From Brachionus manjavacas (Eukaryota > Rotifera > Eurotatoria > Ploima > Brachionidae): DNA of 64,000 bases. The notes beneath the pieces were generated by a model. That model did not search any database. It was not told the DNA's origin and saw only the letters and a program-made list of their open reading frames with translations. Both the position numbers and the translations under genes were made by a program. Positions 27,435 to 38,500 of the stretch are shown here, one piece after another (within the stretch, counting starts at the first letter, position 1; the number at the start of each line of letters is the position of its first letter). The DNA is taken from contig JAHQIY010000002.1 of assembly GCA_019054805.1 (NCBI GenBank), positions 6,696,001 to 6,760,000 of the forward strand, in the 5' to 3' direction.

Positions 27435-30007
27435 TTATTGTTGTAAACATTGTGTGTGCGATCGCTTTTTCTTAATTGATTTAATTGTTCCTCTTTTTTG
27501 ACCTTGAATTGGTAGAAATATTTCCGTATCGTTGTCTCCCAATGAAGAGTAGCCATTTTTTTTGCCCTTGGCACTGCCAGTCGATACTGAATCCAATTGA
27601 TCCGGATCTTAAAAAAAATTTATTTTGACTGAAAATAAATTTATTTGAAATATCGTACCAGCTGAATTGGATGAATCTGTGCTCTTTGGAAAAGTTGGAT
27701 CTATCGTCGCGATGACATTTTTTATCTTTTTCTCTTTACCTTTTTTTGAGTCGCAAACATTTTCTTTAGAATCCGGTTTCGAATCTGGTAGAATATTAGC
27801 TTTGATTACTAAATTGGATTTTGAATTACCTAGACTCTCTATGAGACTATCTTCTTCGTAGCTGTGGTCTTCGTATTTGTTGGACGAGTTGAGTGAATCG
27901 TAGTTGTAGCTCATTTTTGTAGCGCGACACTTCACCAATCTTGGGTCATCTATTCGCCTTTTTGGAACAAAAAGCCTTGAGTAATTGTTTGAATTGAGGG
28001 AAAAGGACGACAAAGCCGTGGAGGACCAAGAGGATGCCAAAGAGTGAGGTCCGAGCGAGTTATAATCACTTAAATTTTGAATAGATATGATACGAGTCTT
28101 AGAAAAAAAAATCCGGGTTAACAATTAGGTTTATGATTCATTAAGCCAAAGATAAATATTTAAAGTAAAAGAGAACAACAACTACTAATTGGTCATTTAT
28201 GGAAACAAAGGCCTAGCGTTGGGGATCTTAATATTCGCTCAAGTGTTTTGGCTCTAATAACTAAACAAAATTAAGAGCCCAACTAAGACTAGATAGATTT
28301 AGATTATAAATGAAATTAAAATAGCTTAAGGTAGATTTGTGTTTAGATCTAGATTAATACCTAGGGATGCTTTTTTGCTCGAGCCAAGTTTAAAATTAAA
28401 TATTTTTTAAAAATACTTAAAGTTAATTTGCCATTTAATAAACAATTGTTGTTAATATAACCTTTAGACTAAATTTTATATGCCGAGATTCTTAGATTTC
28501 TTCGCAGTTAGCTCAGTTTCCTCGAGTCTTTAGCACTATCCGAGATTAGGTTACTTTATGTGATTGCCACAGCTAAATGAGAAAGAGAAAATTATTTTTT
28601 TCTCAGAATAAAAAAATCATTTTTATTTTTTCATTTTTATTTTTGATCAAATCTCAATCAAATTAATAGTACTTTTTTTTCCTCTAGGATACACTTTCTC
28701 GCCAAGAGCTAGTTCAATTAAAAAGCAATTTTCGGGCTACTAATTTAATTGAAAATAAAATTAAACTTTTGCTTAATTACAAATAAATTTTAGATATGAG
28801 CAGTCGATTTTAAGATAGCTAAGATTGATGATGGCCAAATGAGATGAGCTCAGTTAGCCAATTTTTCACAATCTAAAAAGTAAGTAAAATTAAAATACAA
28901 ATCTTGATAATTTAATTTTATTGCCGACCCAATTCGAGACCGAGTCACGAATCGGACATAATCGGCTTAAGTATTAAGACTAGACATTCAGGCAATAAAA
29001 TTAACACAAAAATATTCTACTAAAAAAAATAAATTAAACACCAAAATAAAAATTGATTTTTTTTTGAAAAATTTATTAACATTTAAAAATATAAATTTAA
29101 AAACACCGAATACATCTACAGTTTTCTTACTTTAGAATTTTGTGAATACAAATTACCAGATAGTCTAGAATTCTCAGAGTATTGAAGTCGTCGCGCTAGC
29201 TCTTCATCGTCAAGAGTCTCTCGACTCACCTGGCTCTGTAACACGATATTTGTGTCAAAAATTTTATTCCAAATAGCTTTATAAAACAATTACCTCCTCC
29301 TGCTGTTGTAAATACATGGCTAGACTAAAGTCATCATCCGGATCGTGATAATACGACTCTTCATAAATATTTTGATTGACATCAGGTTCTTTTTGACTGA
29401 ACGAGTCGGTCAATATTTCCTCTTGCTGCAGTTTTTTAGCCAATTCCTGGTAAAAAAAAAGTTTAAAATTAAAAAAAGAATCCAAAAAAAATTGCAAACC
29501 TCATCACGACGAAGTTGTTCCATTTCGATTTCTGTCAAATATTTTTGCTGCAATTCAAATGCTAAAACTTGATCATTTGTTTCTCTAAATAAATCAAATT
29601 TAAAATAATAATTAAAAAAAAAATCTATTAAATTTACAATTGCTTTAATTTATTATTTTGGGTTTTTAAAAAGCTGTGATGTTTTTCCTGGTCGGTTTGA
29701 ATGGACTCGACCAGTGGAATACTTTTACGAATGTTCTCGCGATTTGTTTGCTTTAGAAAGCGATTTTTCTTTGTATGATCAAAATCTTAAAAATTTACAA
29801 ATAATAAAATAATCTTATTAAATTGAGAAAAATAAAAATAACTTACACTCTTCTGTTTGAAGTTTGTTCGCCAGCTGCTCATCAGATTTTAGCAAGAATT
29901 TCTTACAAACTTTTAAATTTAGAACTTTTAGAAATAAATCAAAAAAAAAAATTGAACCCACCATCTTTGACGTTTATTTTCGGTTCCTTGTGGTCACTTG
30001 AAGCCAT
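27435..30007 (-). CDS. CCDC50: CCDC50-like coiled-coil protein (Ymer family)
   Basis: Eight exons on the minus strand: 30007-29962, 29909-29847, 29785-29638, 29584-29500, 29446-29294, 29235-29131, 28097-27659, 27607-27435, giving 403 residues. The N-terminal part resembles the CCDC50 domain: VCKKFLLKSDEQLANKLQ, then HTKKNRFLKQTNRENIRKS and repeated helical LQ-E units such as VLAFELQQKYL, RRDEELAKKLQQEE, FSLAMYLQQQEE and LDDEELARRLQYSE. In vertebrates CCDC50 binds polyubiquitin and tempers EGFR and NF-kB signalling. The C-terminal part is low-complexity Ser/Asp/Lys-rich without a recognised domain. The intron between exons 6 and 7 is 1033 nt; all others are 51-61 nt. If that intron is retained, translation stops at 29116 after VRKL, giving a 204-residue form. 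The joining of the two halves is inferred from a consensus GTAAGA donor and phase 0 on both sides. Confidence 0.65.
28914..29002. repeat. Short palindromic element, 12-bp inverted ends
   Basis: AATTTTATTGCC at 28914-28925 and its exact complement GGCAATAAAATT at 28991-29002 bound an 89-bp, locally GC-richer segment inside the long intron of the CCDC50-like gene. It may be a tiny MITE; no target duplication is clear. Confidence 0.4.
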
Positions 30008-33000
30008 TTTCGGGCATAAAAAAAACTAAAAAATTGAAAATGTGTTTATCTAAAATAAAATTGTAAATATAATTTAAAGCCGTAACACATAAATAAACCA
30101 AACAAGTTGATTAAAAGATTAAATACTCTATTGAGATAAGACCAAGATGGGTTTTGGCATTTTGTATGCGAAAGTATTTTGTTTTTTTTTTATCGTGTCA
30201 TTTATCTCAAACTCTAGATACACATCACAACTTGCTGGTTAATTTATGATTAAAAAAAATTTTAATAAAATGATTTTTGAGAGAAAAAAAATTTATTGTA
30301 AGGTGAATTTTTTTGTTAATGTTTGATTAGTTTAACAAACTAAGGGTAATGAATTTTAGTCATACAACCTACCGATGTCCTTAAGCTATTTTTTGAATGC
30401 AAAAAATTAATTTATATCGATTTGAAATATTTGTACTTCCTATTCTTTTTTATTGATACAGACATGGACAAAAAAATCAATATTTCAAGGTAGACAGCGA
30501 TTAATATTGAGCATCTTAGCCGAATTTTCATTTTGTTCTCGCATTAATCACTTCTCTTGCTCTCAGACAACAAATGTTCGCTTAATGATCCGAGATAAAA
30601 AGTCTTAAATAGAAAAAAACATATGACCGAAATTCTTGATTACCTTTTAATCCAATTACTTTTGGATATTTTGTTTATTTTAATTGTGGGTTAAGAGTGT
30701 GGTCTTAGTTGAAATTTTAACCAGTAGTACAACTATTTACTGATATTTAGTTAAAACTACAAATTTCTTCGGCCAAAATTGGGTTGAAATTAATATAAAA
30801 ACTTTTTTTCGTCAAAATTTGCTTATTCTCGGCTTCTCAATTTATTTGGCTTTAAAGCTCTTGAAATATTTTTTAAGTTAAGTGCTTATGTCTATGCGAA
30901 TATCACTAATTATTACTTTAATAATATTCGATCTTTGCTAAAAATTTTAATTTCAGCTATTAATCACACAAAGTCACGAACAAACAAATTGCTTTTTTAA
31001 TTAAGGCAGCAATTTTTATCCTATTTAGCTTTGAAATGAGTTGACAAAAAAAAATTTAATATATATTTTTTTATTAATTTAAAGCTTTTTCAAATTCAAT
31101 TTCAGCACTTTTTTCCTCATGAATGCGCAATTTATCTAGGACTCCGGAAATGCAAAACACTTGCACTCTGGTTCATTTTTTGAAAATTTTTTGATTTTCT
31201 TGGACTCCAAAGGGTCGAGACTCTTGGAAAACTTTAGTTCACTTTCTAAACTATAGATTTTTTACCAGCTCATCAAGCTCTTTTTATTTATCCAAATTCT
31301 CATGAGTGTAAAATTTCCTTCATATTATAAAAAGAGAAATGGGCATTTACAAAAATAAATTGAATTTTTTTATGAAAATTAATTTAAATATCGCTTACGT
31401 CCAGCATTGTGCTAACTTAAAAATTTATAAATGTAAAAACATGTACGTAGGGGGGGGTACTGCAAAATATGGGATAAAATGGACTCTTCTGTTCTTTAAA
31501 CGGTCAATTCATAGAACAAATATTTCATTGAAAATATATCATTTGATATTTTTGATAATTTTTGAAGAGAATATATGATAAAATATTTTTAAATTCTTAA
31601 ACAAATCTAAAACATTTAACTTATAATTTAGATAAATTGGTTTCAATAAATTCCATTCTAAAATAATTTTTATTAATCAAATCTAATCAATTTCTATATT
31701 TAACATATTTCTATAAAAAAAATTCTAAAGAGTATATTTCTTTGAAATAGTTTTCTTTAAGAATTTATTTCTATAAGTTTTTTTTTGATTTAAAACATTA
31801 ATTTTCCAGGAATTAGTTTCTCATCGAATTGAGACATCATCATATTTCCTTTAATTTAAGTAAAAGAATTTTTATTTTATTGGAAATGGGTTTTTTTATC
31901 AGCTAAAAAAAGCAAAAAATCTGAAGAATATGCTGAATAAATCAGTTTTTCCTAAGTATGTTAAGTAGATTCTTGATCTGCAAAGAAACATGTTTGTAAA
32001 TCAGAAAATTAAATGAAAAATTTAAGAAATTACAAATGGAGAATAATTTTGAATATTGAAATTTCTAAAGGCTCAAGCTTAATGGGAATCTTTTAAAAGA
32101 ATTGAGATTAACCTGACAGAAATACAACTCTCTACTTTTTTTTAAATTTTAATTTTTTTATGATATTTTTATTTATCTACTTAAATAAAAATATCACTAG
32201 AAGATCCGTTTTTCAGAATTTTTTATTACACTTTTAAAAGTTAAATTAAATAAAAATCAAAATAATTAAAAATAATTGAATTTTTTTGGCCTAACTTTTG
32301 ATCAAAAAAGTTATATTATTTTTAAGAAAGATTTAATTATATTAAAAATTAAACGGCATCTTGAAATTTGTGAGCAATATTTGATACTCAAAATGACCAA
32401 ATCAATGTTTAACTTTTAATTAAATTGTCATTATTTAAAATAATAATTGCATAGGTATATTTTTGGAATTAATATACTTTGTTAAATCTTAAGGTAAACT
32501 CTGCCAGAGTTTACCTTAAGATTTTGATATTGCGGCAATATCAAAATGAAAATTGCAGAGTGCACACCATCTAAATGATACAATTTTAAGTGAGTAATTT
32601 TTTTAGAGTTTTCCTTTAGATTTAGACCTCTCGGTTCTTGTCGGGTCTTTAAGAATTATTAGTTGCATCATAGAACTTTATAAAAATATTCCAAAAATAA
32701 TAAAAAATAAACAACAATTACAAGTTGTGATTTAAAATAAATTAGAAACCTAAGACAGCATTGAAAATTAGAAATGATTAAAAATTGAGTTAGAATTAGT
32801 TATGAAAATCGTACTTAAAAAAAATTTATAAATATATATATATATTAGTCAGATTTATTTTCAAATTAATAAAAAATATTTTTTAAAAAAATTCAGAAAT
32901 TTGACCTTTCTTTATTAAAACGGCTGAGATATAAAATTGAAACCTTTAAAGTTATTTTGACTGATAAAATTAGAAAAAAATTAAAATCGAAGAATTGTTT

Positions 33001-33874
33001 TAAGAAAAATAAATTTTGAAATCAAATTTATGCTATTACTTGATCAGAGGTGAAGTCATAAATTTTGATTTGAAAAGTCTCAAATTTAAAAATTAAACAA
33101 ATTTTATTTATTCTCCAGAATTTAGAATTTAATTACATACAAAAGTTTAATTTACTATTTATTTAACCGTAAATTACTTGTTTAACTTTTATCAACTCAA
33201 CTTTATCTGCTTCTTTTCACTGTGATTAAAAAACTTCCTATTAGTTTTTCTTTACTTCCTAAACATTTTTAAAATTAGTTGCATTCTAGAATCAGTGATG
33301 AATTATTTTTATTATTATTGATATTAAAATTTAAAAATAAAATCAAGGAAAATACTTGACACTTGTCGTTTTTTAGAAAACGTCTCATAATATTCTTCTA
33401 AAATTTTTTTTATTTTTTAACAATGTTCATCGTAGAGCTTTATGTTCAAATCACTACTTTCCAGATTTGATTCATAAGCTTACGAAAATTCTAACCAATA
33501 TTTCTTGAAGTTGATCTATCATCGAAATTTATTCAGATTTTAATTAATGATGAAAAAATTTAAATAAATTTTGAAACACAATTAAAGGTAAGAATTTTTT
33601 TTACCTTTATGCTTAGAAAATAACCAGAATAAACAAGTTTTATAAAAAATTTATTGAATCAATTTATTTTTAATCAAAAAATTTCACATTCAAAATTATT
33701 CTAAAAAATAAATAAGGAGAATTGAAAAGATTTTTTAAGCTTTTTTTGTTTGGTAAAAGACAAGTAAAAAAAAAACACTCCAAAGACACTCATTTTTGTA
33801 TAAGAATTTTTTTCCTTAAAAAATTTCAAATTTGTTACATAGAAAAAAAAACCAAATTTTGGTTAAGTTTAAGT
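30008..33874. other. Intergenic, no gene seen; contains twin palindromes
   Basis: AT-rich spacer between the CCDC50-like 5' end and the TPX2 3' end. No exon was recognised. It holds an unusual G8 run near 31450 and the perfect palindromes at 32484-32547. Confidence 0.45.
32484..32547. repeat. Two overlapping perfect palindromes
   Basis: Palindrome 1 spans 32484-32524: a 20-bp arm AAATCTTAAGGTAAACTCTG, one C, then the exact reverse complement. Palindrome 2 spans 32521-32547: ATTTTGATATTGC, one G, then GCAATATCAAAAT. They share four bases (ATTT). Both would extrude as hairpins with a single unpaired base. Nothing coding is near. Confidence 0.9.
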
Positions 33875-35252
33875 CTAGTGGCTTCCGATAGAAAAATGGG
33901 TTTTTGTGGTAGTAATTGTAGTTTGTATGGTGACGGATGAGCTGAACTTTTGAGCATGTTTGGACTCTGAACTGTTGTTGATGGCAAATTGTGGCGATTT
34001 GGGCTCAGTCAGTGGACGCTCACTTGGCTTGACCTCAACAGGTTTAAAGTGTTTGATCGGATTCGATCTAAATGTATTTTTTACCCTCAATTTCTGAATT
34101 TCCTCGTGCTGTTTTTTCATTTTTTCCTGTTCCAAATCTTTTTTTTTAAGATTAGCCATTCTTTCCCGCTCTTTCAATTGATTGTCGTATTCAGTTCGCT
34201 TAAGAGCTCTAAGTTCTGTGTGCAGAAGGCCAGAAGTTTTAGAGTTATCGGACTTTTTGCGCGAGCCCATGGTAGAATCATTTGTTGAGTCCAATGAGTT
34301 ATTAGTCGAATTAAACTCGGTGTCACTCGAATAAGACAATTTATTTGATGGTTTTGTTTTCATCATATTGGAGATTATGTTGGTCTTTTTTTGGGAGGTT
34401 GGCTGTTGCTTGAAAGAGGCCGATTTACCAGGAGTAGATCGGGTCAAATTGGAAGGCTTTTTTTCGACATCGACTGCAGTTTGTTTGGTCAATTTTTTGC
34501 TATTTTTATCCGCATTTACGGGAGTATAGCAGTCAAGAGAACCAGACTGAAATTTTTGTCCTAGTTTTGGAATAAATCTGACGCCTTTGTACAGTGGTAG
34601 AAGTGGTTTATCCTTTTTTGCCAATAGATAAAAAAATTAAAAAAAAACAAAATTTTATTTACAGATTTTTTTGCTGATGCCGAATTGGTAGAAGAAGCAC
34701 TGGATGAATGACTCAGTGTTCGCTGTTTGTTATTAGGAGCCAGAGTTTTTATTGGCGTTTTTGCTTTTTTTGCTTTATCACCAGCATCCGAATTGACCAA
34801 ATCCAAAGCTGATCCAACCTTATGTGCCGACTGACCAACAATTTCAGTCTTTTTGACATTTTCACAAGAATTTTCTTTATTTTCTTCAGTTTTGTGCACG
34901 GCTTTTATCGGACCCTTTTTTCGTTCGGGTCCTTCTGCTTTTTTCAAATTTGCCGAATCAACTTAAATTATTTTCTAAGTTAACCATGAATAGGTAGTCT
35001 AAAATTTACTTGATAAAGCGCTCATAAGTGTTTCCACAGCTTCATTTTGAGTCTTTTGGAACATATCGTCCAGTTTGTTATCTTCGCCAACAACTCTTTT
35101 TTCTTAAAAAATTTTAATTAGCTTCAAGTTAATTAACTGAAACTAAAGTGTCTTATCTTACCGAAACAAAAATCAGCACCATCGTGCAAGTCGAATGTCT
35201 CAACGCTGGAAAAATCAACAAACTGAGGAGCGTTTATGTTCTCGAGAGACAT
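33875..35252 (-). CDS. TPX2: TPX2, spindle microtubule assembly factor
   Basis: Four exons on the minus strand: 35252-35162, 35102-35010, 34961-34663, 34612-33875, joined in frame to 406 residues with introns of 59, 48 and 50 nt. The N-terminus INAPQFVDFSSVETF resembles the Aurora-A-binding start of TPX2. The middle is a Ser/Lys-rich disordered region. Near residue 300 comes the family's helical stretch, TELRALKRTEYDNQLKERER and EEIQKLRVKNTF, followed by the C-terminal block NPIKHFKPVEVKPSERPLTE and PKSPQF, typical of TPX2. TPX2 is released from importin by RanGTP, activates Aurora A and nucleates and binds spindle microtubules. It is about half the length of vertebrate TPX2. The stop lies 276 bp downstream of the POP1 stop in the same orientation. 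Confidence 0.85.
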
Positions 35253-35528
35253 TTTTTTTTAAATTTAAATTCAAAAAAAATTATAAGATTAGACCTAAGC
35301 CAATTTTTGTATTAAATTTTATGTCCCAAGTAAAGCACAAGAAATGAGAGTTTAAATTTTTTTTTTTTCAAAAATTGGATGCTTGCAAATTTGCATCCAG
35401 ATAAATGCATGCTTTCAAATTATGTAATTTGTTGATTATCCCTTTGTTTTGTAGTCATTAAACACTTGTCTCAATAATTTTTAAAAGGTCTTTTTTGTTT
35501 GTGAAAGAAAAAATAAAATTAAAAAAAT

Positions 35529-38500
35529 TTAGATAAGAATTTGATTTATTTTTGTAGTTTTGAAAAGTGATGAATTTGGTTCTTTGTAATTTAGCAAAAT
35601 TTTGTCAAATTTATTTTGGTTATACTTCTGTTCTAACAAATTAATGAGATATTTGGTGACTATGAATCCGTTTGCTGAACATTTTCCATTTACTAAAGAA
35701 AATCCGCTTGAGCATACAAAGCCAAGCGGAAGCTTGTAAAATTCAGAATCTTTATATTCCATTTGATGTTTCAAAAACCAATTTTCGTCTTTGAGAATCT
35801 CGAATTTATTAAATTTGGTTCTCAGAAGTTTATTTAAAGTTATTTGACTATCGTTGCCATTTTTACTTACAAATTCTTGTTTGTATTCATCAATTATTTT
35901 ATTTGTAACAAGTCTGAGATGAAATTGTTCTGTTTTTTCTGCCTCACTGTCTCTTTTTATTTCAAAATAGTCATAGAGTAACGAAAATTGGTCCAAACTT
36001 CCACGACCAACAGTTTCCAGCCGAACGCCGATATATGAATCTGAGAATTTTTCCAATTCGGATAAATTAAAGTTTAATTTTTTTTGCTTATTTCGATTAA
36101 ATAGAGCGTTACTGAGGTTCGATAAAATTTTTTTGTCCCTCAAAATGTAGAATTGTCGCTTTTCTGAGTTCAACTCACCGCCAGAATTAAGCTCCAAAAT
36201 TGATTTACACGGCAAATAAAATGGAGACATTATGCCGTTTTTAAGAAAATTCACTCTTTTACTTGGTGGTCGAGATTTAAATTTTTGGTAAAGATTTTCT
36301 TTTAGGGCTTCATTTTCAATTTGACTTGATTTGGTATCATAAAATTCTCTTGGAAATTGCAAAATTCCTTAAAATAATTTTATATTTTAATATTTATTTT
36401 CAAATTTTTTAATTAAGAGTTATTTTAAAAATTTATTAAAAAAATGATAAAAAAATTTTTCATATTGAGGTAACTAATTAATTTTGTGTGTTATAACTAT
36501 CAAAAAATTTTTAAAACTACTCTGGTACTATTCAAAATAAATAACATTTTTCATCAAACATTTGAGTAGTCTTTTATCTGAATGAATAAAACTGTTGATT
36601 TTAAAAGAGATTTTAAATCATTAATTAAATTGGTAATTTATTTCTATGTTTAAATCGAAAAATATAATTAACAGCTTATAAAAAATCTGAAGCAATATAT
36701 AAAAAAAATTAAATTTGTATTTTAGTGATTTAAAAGCAATTTTGATAGAAAAGAAGTTTCAGATAGAAAAAAAAATCAAAATTCATTTTGTCTTCCAAAA
36801 TTGTCTAATGATTTCATCAATTTTTAACAATTATTTATTTTATTTATTTATTTGTTTTCTGTACCGAGCTAAAGCTCCTTCAGAATAAATTAAAAATAAA
36901 ATAAAAAAATTAAATAAAAAAATAAAATTAAAAAATAAAATAAAAAATAAAATTAAAGTTAATAAAATTAGATAAAAAAAATAATCAAAATAGAGTAAAT
37001 AAGCTAAAAAATGAAAGTTGAAAAGACATAAATTGAAAAAGATTGTTACATGTTAAATAGTTCATGTTTAAATAGCACAAAAACAAAATGCTAAAAATAA
37101 AAGGACATCTATGACTAATAACTGTTAATAATAAAAAACATTTTTGTTAATTAATTGTTTAAAAAAAAACCTTCAAAAATTAAATAATCAATTTAATATA
37201 GAACTTAAATAATGTTGATTCATTTAGAGTAATAATTCAATTTTTTAAATTTAACAAATTAAGGTGAAAAAATTTAGTTAACATAACAGGTAAATCTACG
37301 AGTATAGTTTGCAAAATTCTTTAACAATTTTTTATCATGAAGAAATTGTCAAAAAAACTTATCAAGGATGATTCGGTCATATATTTTATTTTTTATTTTT
37401 AAAGAATAAAAATAAATATGTATGGGTTAATTAAAATTTTAATTTAAAAAATTTTGCAAAATTTAGTTGCAGGCGTTCTGTATTAGTTATAATTTTTTTG
37501 ATTGTTCTTAATCGTCACCCGTTTAATTACAAGTCGTTTTATGAATGAAAGCTAACTTCTTCATTTAATTTTTTTAAATTGATAAAATCTTTAGCTACTT
37601 TTGTCCATTTGTTTTATTTGTCCTTAAATCTAAATCTTTAATAAGTCATCCCTCTAGGTCTCATTAATTAGACCGAAAAAGTTAACTCGATCTGGAAGAT
37701 TTATACTTGTTCAGTAAATGTTATTCATTTTTTTTGTCGAAAAATATTTTAATCTATCTGTGATTTTCTATTTATTTTACAATGGCTGACGAAATATACC
37801 TTTTGGAAAGAAAAGTGCATTTGACAATAAAATACTAAACTAAAATATTAATGATTAACTTTTTAGCTCGATAATGAAAAAAAAACGGTTGATATTGATG
37901 ATGAAATTCTAATTGAAGACTCAAATCTTATTTTAGAAAGTAAATAAAATATAACATAAACAAAATAAAAATCAGAGTTACTTTAAAGCCAAAAGTCTAG
38001 TTATTTGACAAATAACTTCAAGTCATATTAGTTTAAGACTTTAAATTAAAATGAAGAAAAGTCAGAAAATTTTATCTTTAATATCTTTATCGCAAATATG
38101 TATTTAAAAAACAATAAAACAAATTTTTTTTTAATTATTAAATTTAGTAAATTTCGCAAAAAAATGCGGTGTAAATGATCAATCGATGCAGTTAATTATC
38201 TTTTAATTTTAATAATCAAAATTTTTGACTGATATTTAAGAAATTTATTGATATGTAACATTAACGATAGATAGTTTTATTCATGAGAAATTTTGTTGCT
38301 TTAAAAATTTGAAATTGACTTAACCGGAAAAAAGCGAGTTTAACCCAAATTTTTTTTTCCAATTTTATTTTTCCAAGATATTTTTCAATTTTCTTTCAAA
38401 AAAATTTATCTCATTCTAAAATAAAACAAATTCACAACTAAAAAGATTTCCATTTTTGTCTAACTTACTGATATAATTAATAACAACTAACTAATTTGGA

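Noticed and set aside
31441-31460. G8 homopolymer in AT-rich DNA
   Set aside because: Unusual but isolated; no repeat unit, quadruplex pattern or element ends around it.
36890-36960. TAAAA-rich microsatellite
   Set aside because: Part of the LINE 3' UTR copy, not an independent repeat.
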